Notes: a model not told the origin generated them from the sequence alone. 64,000 nucleotides of DNA from Bartonella rattimassiliensis 15908 (GCF_000278215.1 NZ_JH725065.1:158547-222546); one strand, 5' to 3'. Positions 44,878 through 55,791 are shown, numbered from the stretch's first letter. Program-made: numbers and translations.

Positions 44878-45738
44878 ATGAAAATTTTAAAAACAGTTGC
44901 TGAAGTCCGCCGATATACTTCAGAGGAACGACATTTAGGTCTTTCGATTGGTTTTGTTCCAACAATGGGGGCGCTCCATGCTGGTCATCTTGCCTTAGTC
45001 CAGGGTGCAAGGGCAATGTGTGATCGCGTATTGGTATCTATTTTTGTCAATCCAAAGCAATTTGGACTTCATGAAGATTTTGCTCAATATCCAAGAGATT
45101 TAAAAAGCGATTGTGCTTTATTAAAAAAAGCGGGTGTTGAATATGTTTTTGCTCCTTCTGTCGATGAAATGTGGCCATCGGGAAATGATACAATTGTGCA
45201 AGTGGAAAAATTATCACGTATTTTGATAGGAAGATTACGTCCAGGGCACTTTTGTGGTGTAACAAGTGTTGTTGCTAAGCTTTTTAATATTGTTCAGCCT
45301 GATAAAGCTTTTTTTGGAGAAAAGGATTTTCAACAAATTTTAATTATTCGGCGTATGGTTAAAGATTTAGCTTTTCCTGTTGAGATTGTTGGCGTTCCTA
45401 TTTTACGTGAAGCAGATGGTGTTGCATATTCTTCCCGCAATCAGTTTTTATCCTCAGAAGATCGTAAAGCTGCCAAAATTATTCCTAAAAGTGGGAAGGC
45501 TGCTGAAAAACTTTACCATGAAGGTGAACGGTCTGTTGATAAGTTATGCAAAACTGTTCGTGATATTTTACAACAAGAAACACGTGCAATCACTGAAGCA
45601 GTAGATTTACGGGATGCGGAAACCTTATGCGAGTTGAAAGGAATATTGACTAAATCTGCAGTTTTACTCCTTACTGTTCGCTTTGGTGAAGTAAGGCTTA
45701 TTGATCAATATATATTGCAAGAAAAGGGCATAAAATGA
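44878..45738 (+). CDS. panC: Pantothenate synthetase
   Basis: Joins pantoate and beta-alanine using ATP. 286 residues. Nucleotidyl-transferase landmarks are [16 protein letters not shown] (HxGH motif), [32 protein letters not shown] and [10 protein letters not shown]; the KMSKS-like segment is [13 protein letters not shown]. It overlaps panB by four bases (ATGA), giving a two-gene pantothenate operon for CoA synthesis. Confidence 0.97.
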   Translation: MKILKTVAEVRRYTSEERHLGLSIGFVPTMGALHAGHLALVQGARAMCDRVLVSIFVNPKQFGLHEDFAQYPRDLKSDCALLKKAGVEYVFAPSVDEMWPSGNDTIVQVEKLSRILIGRLRPGHFCGVTSVVAKLFNIVQPDKAFFGEKDFQQILIIRRMVKDLAFPVEIVGVPILREADGVAYSSRNQFLSSEDRKAAKIIPKSGKAAEKLYHEGERSVDKLCKTVRDILQQETRAITEAVDLRDAETLCELKGILTKSAVLLLTVRFGEVRLIDQYILQEKGIK

Positions 45739-46550
45739 TTGTGCATCAAACTGTTAAGCGTATAACATCTTCCGAAATATGCTCAAGAAAGGGACAACAG
45801 CCGATTGTTGCTTTAACAGCTTATCAAGTTTATACCGCACGGATTGCTGACCCCTATTGCGATATTCTTTTGGTTGGCGATAGTGTTGGTATGATTGTAT
45901 ATGGGTTTGAGACAACGCTTCCTGTTAATTTAGATATGATGATCTTACACGGGAAGGCCGTGGTACGTGGGTCTCAAAAATCTCTTGTCGTTATTGATAT
46001 GCCTTTTGGTTCTTATGAGGAAAGTCCAGAGCAAGCTTTTTTAAATGCATCACGTATTCTAGCCCAAACGGGGTGTGGGGCAGTTAAGCTTGAAGGTGGT
46101 GTTTATATAGCGGAAACAATAGATTTTTTATGTAAACGTGGTATTCCAGTGATGGGGCATATCGGTCTTACTCCCCAGGCGGTGAATCGTTTTGGTGGTT
46201 TCAAAACACAAGGACGTAAGGAGAGCGATTGGCAAAGAATTGAGGCAGATGGAGCAGCGATTGAAAAGGCAGGTGCTTTTGCTGTTGTTTTAGAAGGAAT
46301 TGTCGAACCTTTAGCTGTAAAGCTTACAGAAAAGCTTTCTATTCCAACCATCGGGATAGGCGCCTCCAATCAGTGTGATGGACAAGTATTGGTGATGGAA
46401 GATATGTTGGGCTATGGTGCTCATGTGCCTAAATTTGTACGTCGTTATGGAGACTTTGAAAAAGCTATGGAAACTGCAATCAAAAACTATGCAGATGATG
46501 TTATATCTCGTACTTTTCCAGCGGATAAGGAAGTTTATAAACTGAAATAA
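45735..46550 (+). CDS. panB: 3-methyl-2-oxobutanoate hydroxymethyltransferase
   Basis: Makes ketopantoate from ketoisovalerate with methylene-tetrahydrofolate. 271 residues. Motifs include [29 protein letters not shown] (metal-binding aspartate), [21 protein letters not shown] and [11 protein letters not shown]. It is coupled to panC by the overlapping start. panE-type reductase is not in the window. Confidence 0.97.
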   Translation: MIVHQTVKRITSSEICSRKGQQPIVALTAYQVYTARIADPYCDILLVGDSVGMIVYGFETTLPVNLDMMILHGKAVVRGSQKSLVVIDMPFGSYEESPEQAFLNASRILAQTGCGAVKLEGGVYIAETIDFLCKRGIPVMGHIGLTPQAVNRFGGFKTQGRKESDWQRIEADGAAIEKAGAFAVVLEGIVEPLAVKLTEKLSIPTIGIGASNQCDGQVLVMEDMLGYGAHVPKFVRRYGDFEKAMETAIKNYADDVISRTFPADKEVYKLK

Positions 46551-47030
46551 ATTCTAGTTTAAGATGAAAGTTTTGAAAAGAGAGCATTTGTCTGTTTTTA
46601 TAATGAAAGTGCATGATTTCATATATTTTTTATGTAATTTGAACGGTGATTTTTTTCATTTCTTTACTGATGGTAGTTCCCATTATATAAAACAGAATGT
46701 CATTGGGATGATAATTTATCTGCTTATTTAAAAGAAACATTTAGGTACCTAATTCCATTTGCGATGGTATGCCCGTGAATGGTATAACGGTAAAGTTTCC
46801 ATAAAGTGTATAAAGCACTCCCATCTTTACGCTTCATAAAATAGCAAGTCGGCACCATCACACGTTTCTCCAACTTCTAATGTTGCTGAGGAGTTTGGCA
46901 TTTGAAATGATGCATAAGAGGCATTTAAAGTCTTTTTTTATATAGTTTTTATTCCCATGGCACTCCCCACTTATGATGTGTAAGCAAAGTGACGATGCTG
47001 TAATGATAAGAAATAAACAATGCGAAGATT
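46551..47030. other. Spacer with a minus-strand integrase remnant
   Basis: 480 bases between panB and the HD hydrolase gene, largely occupied by the integrase fragment listed at 46715-47005. No intact gene. Confidence 0.6.
46715..47005 (-). pseudogene. Decayed 5' fragment of a tyrosine integrase (copy 4)
   Basis: On the minus strand it begins with the shared leader (TTGCTTACACATCATAAGTG, GGGAGTGCCATGG). In shifting frames it reads SYASFQMPNSSATLEVGE, TCDGADLLFY, KRKDGSALYTLW, YRYTIHGH and MELGT. These match TAYKYSQVP, KVCDGAGLLFYKRKDG and RYTIHGRRREMGLG of arm-DNA-binding integrases. It is the copy that keeps most of the domain, with at least three frameshifts. The catalytic part is absent. 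Confidence 0.68.
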
Positions 47031-47648
47031 CTATAATCTTTGGATATCCAAGTCATTAAAGCGAGTTAAAAATGCGTTTTCAATTTGTTGGGTAGAGTAG
47101 GGATGTAAGATAAGGTTATTGGGTGAAATGTTATTGGGAGAGCCAAAATAGCGAAGAGCTTCTTCTATGTTAAATCCAGCAAGCGTGATTGCTTCATAAT
47201 ATGCAGCGATACGGTCGGCCTGTTTGATTTTTTTTAAAAGTTTTTGAGAAAGATCAATGGAAAGAGAAAAGCGCATATGGATAGCATCTTGGATGCGTTT
47301 TTCGATGCGTTCATATTGTTTTCCTATCACAGCTTTAAAGGGGGAAATCATATCACCGATAACATATTCTGGTGCATCATGAAGCAGAGCATAAAGACAT
47401 TCATTGCTCTGCGATTGTGGGAAAAGTTTTTGAAATATTTGCTCAACCAAAATTGAATGTTGTGCCACAGAATAAGCATGCTCTCCTCGCGTTTGACCGT
47501 TCCAACGTGCCACGCGGGCAAGTCCATGAGCAATATCTTCAATTTCAATATCAAAAGGAGAAGGATTAAGAAGATCAAGTCTGCGTCCAGAAAGCATTCT
47601 TTGCCAAGCGCGTGCTTCTCCACTTTTTAATAGTTCAGCTTTAGCCAT
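47031..47648 (-). CDS. HD-domain hydrolase (YfbR-like)
   Basis: 205 residues. HD-superfamily metal site: H in RGEHAYSVAQHSILVE, then LLHDAPEYVIGDM (HD pair) and a later aspartate in KKIKQADRIAA. The family includes 5'-deoxynucleotidases such as YfbR, so a nucleotide phosphohydrolase role is plausible but not proven. It lies nine bases downstream of the YgfZ-like gene on the same strand, likely co-transcribed. Confidence 0.85.
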   Translation of the reverse strand: MAKAELLKSGEARAWQRMLSGRRLDLLNPSPFDIEIEDIAHGLARVARWNGQTRGEHAYSVAQHSILVEQIFQKLFPQSQSNECLYALLHDAPEYVIGDMISPFKAVIGKQYERIEKRIQDAIHMRFSLSIDLSQKLLKKIKQADRIAAYYEAITLAGFNIEEALRYFGSPNNISPNNLILHPYSTQQIENAFLTRFNDLDIQRL

Positions 47649-47657
47649 AAGTATTTT

Positions 47658-48515
47658 CTATAGTATTTTTTCAGGAAAGGTAAAGTTCATATTTTCAGCA
47701 ATATGTATGGTGACAGGAATATTTTTTACAGTAAAGAGAATGTTATGATCCATAGCATCTTTAACGTGGTCAATACGCATTAGAGCAAGAGCTTCATTTG
47801 TAACACATGTTCCCAAATGGCCAAGCACTTTTGTTCCAGCTTCAATATTCGATTGAGGGATTAATTCACCTTGGCTTTTTATAATCAAAATACGGCGACG
47901 TGCGGCACGGCGATGGTGCATACGTGAGACAATTTCTTGTCCAATATAACACCCTTTGTTGAATGCAAGTCCATTGATTTGATCGTAATTAATATCATGA
48001 GGGAAGACTTTTCCGATTTCATAATCTTGACCACTTTCTGCAATTGCATAACGGATACGCAACTGATTCCACATGTCATTATATTCTGAAGCTAAAAAAG
48101 GCATTTTACCATAGATTCGTATTATTTTTTCTTGTTGTGGGAAACGCTTATCAACAAAACTTGAATCAAAATTTAAAGTATCTGTTTTATTATTCCAAGA
48201 TACTGTAACAAGCTTTTGAAATGGTTGTATAATTTCTATTTTTTTACGCAGTTTATAGAGCAACAGACGCTTATAGAGCGTATCTGCTAAAGACATGGTA
48301 ATATCAATCAGATAACCATCTTCTTTTTTTCCGATAAGAAAATCAGCAAGAATCTTTCCTTGTGGGGATAAAAGAGCTCCAGGGAACATTTCTTGTGGGC
48401 TGATTTTTTTTACATCTGTTGTGATCAGAGATTGCAGAAAATCTGTTGCTTCTTCACCTGTAATTTTAATAATTGCGCGGTTTTTTAAGCAAATGGCATT
48501 TTGTTTTTCAATCAT
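47658..48515 (-). CDS. ygfZ: YgfZ/GcvT-like folate-binding protein
   Basis: Tetrahydrofolate-dependent protein that helps maintain certain iron-sulfur enzymes. About 285 residues. The family signature KGCYIGQEIVSRMHHR is intact, with the N-terminal GcvT-like fold (NRAIIKITGEEATDFLQSLI, GALLSPQGKILADF). The start is placed at the ATG at 48515 (MIEKQNA) with AAAGG upstream; a TTG at 48536 keeps the frame open but is unlikely. Divergent from pyrC. Confidence 0.92.
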   Translation of the reverse strand: MIEKQNAICLKNRAIIKITGEEATDFLQSLITTDVKKISPQEMFPGALLSPQGKILADFLIGKKEDGYLIDITMSLADTLYKRLLLYKLRKKIEIIQPFQKLVTVSWNNKTDTLNFDSSFVDKRFPQQEKIIRIYGKMPFLASEYNDMWNQLRIRYAIAESGQDYEIGKVFPHDINYDQINGLAFNKGCYIGQEIVSRMHHRRAARRRILIIKSQGELIPQSNIEAGTKVLGHLGTCVTNEALALMRIDHVKDAMDHNILFTVKNIPVTIHIAENMNFTFPEKIL

Positions 48516-48580
48516 GGTTCTTGCCTTTCTGCTCAAAGTTACATAATCGAGAAGTGAGTAGTATGTAAGGAGCGTGGGCT

Positions 48581-49909
48581 ATGTTTAAAACATTTGATAC
48601 AATTTTTAAAGGTGCAACACTTGTGAATCATGATGGAAGAAGCAAGCGCGATATTGGTGTGACAAATGGCCGTATTGCTGAAATTGGCGACCTTACATGT
48701 GTTTCAGCTGGTGAGGTGATTGATTGTACGGGACTTCATATTTTGCCGGGCATTATTGATAGTCAAGTGCATTTTCGCGAGCCAGGCAATGAATATAAGG
48801 AGGATTTAGAAAGTGGCTCGTATTCTGCTGTGTTAGGGGGTATTACAGCAGTTTTTGAAATGCCTAATACCAATCCATTGACAATATCAGAAGAAACATT
48901 ACGCGATAAGGTTAAACGCGGATTTCATCGAATGCATTGTGATTTTGCATTTTGGGTTGGAGGAACGCGTGAAAATGCTCATGAATTGATGGAGTTAGAA
49001 AGACTTCCTGGTGCGGCTGGAGTTAAAGTTTTTATGGGGTCTTCTACTGGTGATCTTTTGGTTGATGATGATGAGAGTGTACGCCTTATCTTGAAGAATA
49101 TACGCCGTCGTGCAGCTTTTCATTCTGAAGATGAAGCGAGGCTCAAAGAACGTAAAATGCTGCGTATTGAAGGGGATGCATCATCACATCCGGTTTGGCG
49201 TGATGAGGTTGCTGCATTAAAATGTACGCAGCGTTTGGTAAAAATTGCGCATGAGATGAAGGCGCGGATTCATATTTTACATCTTTCAACAGAAGAAGAA
49301 ATTGATTTTCTAAAAAAACATAAAGATGTTGCAACAATTGAAGTGACACAACATCATTTGACTTTTACGGCTGATGATTATAAGCGGTTTGGTACATTAA
49401 TTCAGATGAATCCACCTATTCGTGAGTCGCGCCACCGTAAAGCTCTTTGGTATGGTGTTCAGCAGGGGATTATTGATGTTTTAGGCTCAGATCATGCGCC
49501 TCATACCCTTGAAGAAAAGTTTCAACCTTATCCCTCTTCACCTTCAGGAATAACAGGTGTGCAAACAACGGCAGCAATTATGTTGACACATGTGAATGCA
49601 GGAAAAATATCGCTTGAGCGTTTTGTTGATCTCACTTCGCATGGCCCTAGTCGTATTTTTGGTATAAGCTGTAAAGGACGCCTTGCTGTGGGATATGATG
49701 CTGATTTAACTATTATTGATCTTAAGCGAGAAAAAATTATTACGAATGGCTTAATTGGTTCGCGTGCTGGTTGGACACCTTATGATGGTCAAAAGGTTAA
49801 AGGTTGGCCTGTTGGGACCATTATCCGTGGTATGTGTGTTATGTGGGAAGGTGAGATTGTTACTCCTTCACAAGGAGAGCCTGTTAAATTTATAGAAACT
49901 TTAGCGTAA
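48581..49909 (+). CDS. pyrC: Dihydroorotase
   Basis: Cyclises carbamoyl aspartate to dihydroorotate. 442 residues, type I dihydroorotase of the amidohydrolase superfamily. The zinc-binding motif is DSQVHFREPG; GVKVFMGSSTGDL carries the segment that in related enzymes holds the metal-bridging lysine, and further metal/catalytic positions are HILHLST and GSDHAPH. In rhizobia plsY usually follows; here the gene is followed by a decayed spacer with an integrase remnant. With carB and pyrE it covers part of the UMP pathway. Confidence 0.93.
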   Translation: MFKTFDTIFKGATLVNHDGRSKRDIGVTNGRIAEIGDLTCVSAGEVIDCTGLHILPGIIDSQVHFREPGNEYKEDLESGSYSAVLGGITAVFEMPNTNPLTISEETLRDKVKRGFHRMHCDFAFWVGGTRENAHELMELERLPGAAGVKVFMGSSTGDLLVDDDESVRLILKNIRRRAAFHSEDEARLKERKMLRIEGDASSHPVWRDEVAALKCTQRLVKIAHEMKARIHILHLSTEEEIDFLKKHKDVATIEVTQHHLTFTADDYKRFGTLIQMNPPIRESRHRKALWYGVQQGIIDVLGSDHAPHTLEEKFQPYPSSPSGITGVQTTAAIMLTHVNAGKISLERFVDLTSHGPSRIFGISCKGRLAVGYDADLTIIDLKREKIITNGLIGSRAGWTPYDGQKVKGWPVGTIIRGMCVMWEGEIVTPSQGEPVKFIETLA

Positions 49910-50597
49910 ATAGACTAAATTTTATGGCTTTTATCCTGTTGTATCTTCAAATATTGTTTTTTAGTGTGGTGTATGAGACATGGCAGCTTTCTTGACACAT
50001 AAGTGTTTTTTTTAGTGTGTCGTAAATATTCTTGGTCTTGTTTGCAGAACCTTTCTTTTAGGGGTAACAAATTAATATATCACGATAGTTAATCATTTTG
50101 CATGTTGAATGAGAAGTTCGAATATTATAAGATTTTCTTAATTTCCAATTTCTTTTATCTTGAAGTAATTAAAATCACGTGCTTGCACATCACAAGTGGG
50201 GCAGGTACATAGAAGTGAAAATACGACAAGAAAGAAAAGAGTAAAAATACGGCTTATAAATACTCTCAAGTGCCAAGGGTTGTCGCAACATCTAAGAACT
50301 AGCAAAGTATGTGATGGTGTCCGGCTTGTTATTTTACAAGTTGAAGCATATGAGAGGTAATCCAAGAGGAATCTGCTCAACAAGAATCCAGATTGTTTAC
50401 AAACCTGATCTGAGGGTGGGAAGGAAGCCAAAGAACGATTTTGTATGGGGAAAAGGTGCTCATAAAAATAAAAGCATGTCGAGGCATTATTCTTCAAAAG
50501 TTTCTCTATTTTCAGAAGTAACCTATTTCTCCTTTCATTTGTAAGGAGCGCATCATTGATACCGCTAATATTGAGAGAAATGTTTTTTATAGATTAA
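49910..50597. other. 688-base spacer after pyrC with an integrase remnant
   Basis: No intact gene. It contains the integrase fragment at 50160-50345. Upstream of it, near 49995-50022, GACACA and TGTGTC flank a T-run. Confidence 0.5.
50160..50345 (+). pseudogene. Decayed 5' fragment of a tyrosine integrase (copy 5)
   Basis: The shared leader is well kept (TTGAAGTAATTAAAATCACG, TGCTTGCACATCACAAGTGG). One frame gives SKNTAYKYSQVPRVVATSKN followed by a stop; a shifted frame then gives TSKVCDGVRLVIL (about 50288-50330). These join to the expected integrase N-terminus (AYKYSQVPRVVATSK then KVCDGAGLLF). The domain's second half is missing. Confidence 0.6.
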
Positions 50598-50969
50598 TTA
50601 TTTATAATGCATGAGGAGGTTTTCGGATAAAATTCTTCCTTCTTCAATGTATCTTTGATTGGCTTCAATTGCTGCTCGTGTACAATGATGATAATTTTCT
50701 GAGAAAGCACGATACGCCTCATTAAACGCTTCATACAAATAAGCGCGCCTCTGTGGAATTGGGTGTTCTGCTTCAATCAGTGCGTTCATGTAGTCATACC
50801 ATTGGTTCGTTGAAGATTTGCAAAGATTTTGGAGAGAATGCAGTGATCCCAAAATTTCTGCTAGTCGGAGTAATTTTTTCTCATAAGGTGGAAATTTTTG
50901 CGCAAAGGCTGGCATTGAATTGACAATAAATATTAAAATAATGATGTTTATCAATCTATTACGCATCAT
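50598..50969 (-). CDS. Small exported protein, TIGR02301 family
   Basis: 123 residues of unknown function. A signal peptide (MRNRLINIIILIFIVNSMPAFA, cleavage expected before QKF at about 23-24) directs it to the periplasm. The mature part has the family pattern LLRLAEILGSLHSLQNLC, QWYDYMNALIEAE, AFNEAYRAFSENYHHCTRAA and RYIEEGRILSENL. Two cysteines (in LQNLC and HHCTRA) may form a disulfide. Found widely in Hyphomicrobiales. Transcribed alone. Confidence 0.8.
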   Translation of the reverse strand: MMRNRLINIIILIFIVNSMPAFAQKFPPYEKKLLRLAEILGSLHSLQNLCKSSTNQWYDYMNALIEAEHPIPQRRAYLYEAFNEAYRAFSENYHHCTRAAIEANQRYIEEGRILSENLLMHYK

Positions 50970-51459
50970 TTTTATTGCTTTCTTTAAACAAAACTGTGTA
51001 CAGATAAAATAATTTTGTCATAAGAACAATGTTAAAAAATAGGATTCATTGTTACATTATTCTCAATCATTGATTATAAAATGTAGGGCGTAAGAGACAG
51101 TAAGGAAACCATTATGGAATATTGAAAATATTGATGAAGTCTTTTGTAGTTAAAAATTTAAGAATTGTTTCCTGCAGTCTATTTTTCACATAAATTTATA
51201 TTGTATTGCTTATAAAACTTTTTCTAAGCTCATTTTCTTTAAGGAGGGAAAAGTCTCTATTTTTTAAATGCTTTTGTCCAATTAAATAAAATGGATTGTT
51301 TTTATAATGAATGATGGATACAGCCTCTATACACTGGAGGAACTGGGGAAGAAGAGTTGGTTATAAGCTAAAAGTTTTTAGCCTAAACCGTATAATGCGA
51401 TGATTTGAGGTAAGATAATCTAAAAGGATAGGTGCATAATATCGTTCATGGAGCCAATA
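50970..51459. other. Spacer between divergent TIGR02301 and cysS genes
   Basis: 490 AT-rich bases holding both promoters. No RNA gene or coding frame recognised. Confidence 0.5.
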
Positions 51460-52968
51460 ATGAAAGAGTTGCGATTTTATAATACGCTGACACGTAAAAA
51501 AGAAAATTTTATACCAATCGATGCGACAAGAGTCCGTCTTTATGTTTGTGGCCCGACAGTTTATGATTATGCACATATAGGAAATGCACGTCCTGTCATT
51601 GTTTTTGATATTTTATTTCGCTTATTGCGTTATGTGTATGGCAAAGAGCATGTTCTATATGCGCGTAATATTACAGATGTTGATGATAAAATTAATGCAC
51701 GAGCAGCTTGCGAATATCCAAACTTATCACTGAATGATGCTATCCGTCGATTAACAGAACGTACATATTCTCAGTTTCAACAAGATACAATGGCCCTTGG
51801 TTGTTTATTGCCAACCAGCCAGCCACGCGCCACCGAGCATTTAGAAGAGATGCGCTCTTTAATTGAAAAATTACTTGAAAAGGGGCATGCTTATAAAGCG
51901 AAAAATCACATATTATTTTCTGTAAGTAGTATAAAAAATCCTCCCTATTATGGGACATTTGCCAATCGTTCTTTAGATGAGATGAGGGCGGGGGCGCGTA
52001 TCGATGTTGCTGCTTATAAAAGAGAGGAGATGGATTTTGTTTTATGGAAGCCTTCTGTAGAAGGAGAGCCAGGTTGGGAATCGCCCGCTGGAATTCCTGT
52101 TTTAGGTCGTCCAGGTTGGCATATTGAGTGTTCTGCAATGTCAATGGCAAAATTATTAGCGCCCTATGGTGGTGGTTTAACCTGTGATGATCCGACCGCT
52201 AATATTTTTGATATTCATGGTGGTGGACTTGATTTAATTTTTCCTCATCATGAAAATGAGATTGCACAAAGTTGTTCAGCTTTGGGGACAGAGAGAATGG
52301 CTAATTTGTGGATGCATAACGGCTTTTTACAAGTTGAAGGCAAAAAAATGTCGAAAAGCTTTGGTAATTTCATAACCATTCGTTCTATTTTAGAGAATAA
52401 TTTTTTCGAGTTTAATGGTGTTTTAACCGATGAAATGAAGCAAAATTGGGCTGGTTTGTCTGCACGTTTTTCGATGCTGCAAACGCATTATCGTGAACCA
52501 TTAAATTGGACAGTCCAGCGTTTAACACAATCGAGCAGTGAACTGTATCGTTGGTATGAGTTGCTTCGCGGTAAAAAGATTATAATAGAAAACAATGAAG
52601 TACTTGAGAATACTTTAATAGATGTCCTCAGTGATGATCTTAATACTCCAAAAGCATTAACTCTTTTGCGAAAATTTTATAAAACAGGTAATGCTTTGGC
52701 TCTTGCTAATGGTATGGATTTATTAGGACTATTACGACAAGAATGGGTTAAGGAAATAGACAGCCCATTATTTATAAAAAAAACATCTCTTGATTCAAAA
52801 TTTATTGATAAGCGCATTGCCGAAAGGCTACGGCTTATCCATAATAAAGAATGGGAAGCTGCGGATATAATTCGTGATGAGCTTGCAGCTGAGGGGATTC
52901 TTTTAAAAGATAGTAAGGATCCGCAGAGTGGTGAGCGTATAACTATGTGGGAAATAAAACGACTCTAA
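51460..52968 (+). CDS. cysS: Cysteinyl-tRNA synthetase
   Basis: Charges tRNA-Cys. About 502 residues. The zinc cysteine in [19 protein letters not shown] (C30) and the HIGH-type motif HIGN (39-42) are at the N-terminus; the zinc-binding [10 protein letters not shown] and HHENEIAQS follow, then [10 protein letters not shown]. The start is taken at 51460, where the sequence ATGGAG of an upstream ATG (51448) supplies GGAG at a good distance. Confidence 0.97.
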   Translation: MKELRFYNTLTRKKENFIPIDATRVRLYVCGPTVYDYAHIGNARPVIVFDILFRLLRYVYGKEHVLYARNITDVDDKINARAACEYPNLSLNDAIRRLTERTYSQFQQDTMALGCLLPTSQPRATEHLEEMRSLIEKLLEKGHAYKAKNHILFSVSSIKNPPYYGTFANRSLDEMRAGARIDVAAYKREEMDFVLWKPSVEGEPGWESPAGIPVLGRPGWHIECSAMSMAKLLAPYGGGLTCDDPTANIFDIHGGGLDLIFPHHENEIAQSCSALGTERMANLWMHNGFLQVEGKKMSKSFGNFITIRSILENNFFEFNGVLTDEMKQNWAGLSARFSMLQTHYREPLNWTVQRLTQSSSELYRWYELLRGKKIIIENNEVLENTLIDVLSDDLNTPKALTLLRKFYKTGNALALANGMDLLGLLRQEWVKEIDSPLFIKKTSLDSKFIDKRIAERLRLIHNKEWEAADIIRDELAAEGILLKDSKDPQSGERITMWEIKRL

Positions 52969-53012
52969 TTCCTCTATTCTAGCAGTTTTCATAAGAAAAA
53001 GGAGAAAGTTTG

Positions 53013-53684
53013 ATGGAATTTTTATATCATTATGGATATATCGCGCTTAAGCTGGTTGTAGGTCTTGTTGCCTTCCTATTTATTTTAAGAACGACAGGTC
53101 GTGGTAGTCTTAGTCAAATGACTCCCGTTGATTTGGTCAGCAATTTTGTCATGGGAGGTATTATTGGGGGAGTCATTTATAATCAGAATATTAATAGCAT
53201 TCAATTATTGCTTGTTTTACTCATTTGGCAAACCTTGATTGCATCTTTTAATTTTTTTGCCCGCTATTCTGTTTTTTTTCGTCGTCTTATTGCAGGGCAG
53301 AATGTTACATTAGTTTTAGATGGGGTTTTTCAAATGGATAAGATTAAGAACTTAGGGATCAATGTCAATGATCTCATTACGATGTTACGTCTTAAAGGGT
53401 GTCATTTACATGAAGCTGCTTTTGTTCGTTTGGAAACCAATGGTGATTGCACTGTTATTAAAAAGGCAGAGGGTAAGAAATCAACGATTGTAGTAGAAAA
53501 TGGTGAAGTTATTGATGATGGTCTAAAAGAGATCGGTAAAACAAAAAAGTGGCTTCAGACAGAATTGAAAAAAAAGCATGTAAGAATTGAAAATTTATTT
53601 GCAGCAGAGTGGTATGAGAATACAGATCAAAATAATAAACTGTATAGTGGATTATTTCTTGTTCCGTTTTCAAAAACAGTCTAA
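53013..53684 (+). CDS. DUF421 (YetF-like) membrane protein
   Basis: 223 residues, function uncertain. Three hydrophobic segments lie at about 10-27, 45-60 and 65-82, followed by a soluble domain. The DUF421 landmarks are FLFILRTTGRGSLSQMTPVDLV, FVMGGIIGGVIYN and, after the membrane part, LVLDGVFQMDKIKNLGINVNDLITMLR. AAGGAG sits eight bases before this ATG; a TTG three bases upstream is an alternative. It lies between cysS and the exporter gene. Confidence 0.85.
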   Translation: MEFLYHYGYIALKLVVGLVAFLFILRTTGRGSLSQMTPVDLVSNFVMGGIIGGVIYNQNINSIQLLLVLLIWQTLIASFNFFARYSVFFRRLIAGQNVTLVLDGVFQMDKIKNLGINVNDLITMLRLKGCHLHEAAFVRLETNGDCTVIKKAEGKKSTIVVENGEVIDDGLKEIGKTKKWLQTELKKKHVRIENLFAAEWYENTDQNNKLYSGLFLVPFSKTV

Positions 53685-53790
53685 TTTCAAACACGAGTAG
53701 GTATAGCTTATCGGAAGCATAGGAAACTTATAAACAACTACAGAGAGGTGTTTTGCCTGTTTGTGTGGATGATAGAGAAGTAAAGGCTTT

Positions 53791-55674
53791 ATGAAATGCA
53801 ATGAAATGACAAAAACTGTCTCATCAGATACAGGAAAAACTCTGCGCACACTTTACAATTTATGGCCTTATATGTGGCCGATAGGTCGGCGTGATCTAAA
53901 AATCCGTGTACTATGGGCAATATTTTATCTTGTTTTGGCCAAACTCATTCTCATATCTGTACCGTATTTCTTTAAATATTCTACAAATGTACTTGATGCA
54001 AGCTTTCAGCCCCTTGAATGGTTTCCATCTAGTTGGATTATTCCCATTATGTTCGTTTTGGCATATAATGTTGCACGTATTATGCAGGCTGGATTAAATC
54101 AATTGCGCGATTCTCTTTTTGCCACTGTTGGTCAATATGCTGTTCGTCAATTAGCTTATAAAACCTTTGTACATGTTCATGAATTATCTTTGCGATTTCA
54201 TTTGGAACGCCGAACTGGTGGGCTTTCTCGCGTGATTGAGCGTGGTACAAAAGGAATTGAAGCTATCGTAAGATTTTCAATTCTCAATACAGTACCGACA
54301 ATTTTAGAATTTCTATTAACAGCACTTGTATTTTATCTAAGTTATGGGTGGCATTATCTTCTCATTGTTGTTGTAACAGTTGGCTTGTATACTTTGTTTA
54401 CCATTAAGGCGAGTGATTGGCGTATTCGTATTCGGCAACAAATGAATACAGCGGATACTGAGGCGAATATCCGCGCTGTTGATTCTCTTTTGAATTTTGA
54501 AACGGTGAAATATTTTAACAATGAAACTCTCGAAGCTGGTCGATTCGATGCTTCTATAGTGTGTTATGAAAAAGCTGCAACAAAAATTTGGACATCGTTA
54601 AGCTGGCTTAATTTTGGACAGGCTCTTATCTTTGGTATCGGAATGACGATCATAATGTTGATGTCCGCTTATGAAGTTTATTATAAAACACAAACTTTAG
54701 GAGATTTTGTTTTTATTAATGCACTTTTAATGCAACTTTCCATTCCCCTTAATTTTATTGGTTCAATTTATCGAGATGTTCGACAAGGTTTAACGGATAT
54801 TGAAGCAATGTTCGATCTTCTAGATGTTCAACAGGAAATCGTTGATAAATCGGATGCCAAACCGTTAGAGATAAGCGATGGGACCATTCGTTTTCATCAG
54901 GTAAAGTTTTCCTATGATTCGACGCGTCAGATTCTCAGAGATATTGATTTTGAAGTCCCTGGAGGAAAAACAGTCGCCATTGTCGGTCCGTCTGGTGCAG
55001 GTAAATCAACTATTTCTCGGTTGCTTTTTCGGTTTTATGATGTTGATTCGGGTTTTATCACAATTGACGGGCAGGATATTCGGGACATAACCCAAAAAAG
55101 TTTGCGTGCAGCGATTGGCATGGTCCCACAAGATACAGTGTTATTTAATGATACAATTGCTTATAATATTCGCTATGGGCGTCCAAGTGCTACAGATGAA
55201 GAGATACTCAAATCTGCTGAAATGGCACAAATATCAAAATTTATTAAGATGTTACCGGAAGGTTTTCAGTCTATGGTAGGAGAGCGTGGTCTCAAATTAT
55301 CAGGGGGAGAAAAACAACGTATAGCGATTGCACGGACCCTCTTAAAAGCGCCCCCACTTCTTATTTTAGATGAAGCAACAGCCGCTCTTGATACGGCAAC
55401 AGAAAAGGAAATTCAACAAGCATTGGATATTGTAAGCCGTGGACGTACAACATTGATTATTGCTCACCGTCTTTCTACTGTTATCAATGCAGATGAAATT
55501 TTGGTTCTTAAAAGTGGTCGTATTATTGAGAAGGGGACGCATATAGAGCTTTTACGTAAGAAAGGCTTCTATGCTTCAATGTGGAATAAACAGCTTGAAG
55601 CATCACAGGCTGAAGAAAAATTACGTAAAATGCGTGAAGAAGATGAGACGGGTATTGTTAATCGTAAAAAATAA
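53791..55674 (+). CDS. Atm1/HMT-type ABC exporter
   Basis: Inner-membrane half-transporter, 627 residues, with permease and ATPase fused. The membrane domain (about 30-330) has around six helices; the ATPase domain (about 360-600) has Walker A GPSGAGKST, Q-loop GMVPQDTVLFNDTIAYNIRYG, signature LSGGEKQRIAIARTLL, Walker B LLILDEATAALD and H-loop IIAHRLST. NIRYGRPSATDEEI and the size match the Atm1 family, which exports glutathione-linked sulfur/iron or metal conjugates. The substrate is not shown by sequence. Confidence 0.9.
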   Translation: MKCNEMTKTVSSDTGKTLRTLYNLWPYMWPIGRRDLKIRVLWAIFYLVLAKLILISVPYFFKYSTNVLDASFQPLEWFPSSWIIPIMFVLAYNVARIMQAGLNQLRDSLFATVGQYAVRQLAYKTFVHVHELSLRFHLERRTGGLSRVIERGTKGIEAIVRFSILNTVPTILEFLLTALVFYLSYGWHYLLIVVVTVGLYTLFTIKASDWRIRIRQQMNTADTEANIRAVDSLLNFETVKYFNNETLEAGRFDASIVCYEKAATKIWTSLSWLNFGQALIFGIGMTIIMLMSAYEVYYKTQTLGDFVFINALLMQLSIPLNFIGSIYRDVRQGLTDIEAMFDLLDVQQEIVDKSDAKPLEISDGTIRFHQVKFSYDSTRQILRDIDFEVPGGKTVAIVGPSGAGKSTISRLLFRFYDVDSGFITIDGQDIRDITQKSLRAAIGMVPQDTVLFNDTIAYNIRYGRPSATDEEILKSAEMAQISKFIKMLPEGFQSMVGERGLKLSGGEKQRIAIARTLLKAPPLLILDEATAALDTATEKEIQQALDIVSRGRTTLIIAHRLSTVINADEILVLKSGRIIEKGTHIELLRKKGFYASMWNKQLEASQAEEKLRKMREEDETGIVNRKK

Positions 55675-55791
55675 ATAGGGCAAAACGTAATCTACATCTT
55701 TATATGGAGTGATTGATTAAATACATAAAAAAAGACAAAAGGAACAAAAAGATTTATTACTTGTTTAAGTTTACGATGAATAGGAAATTAT

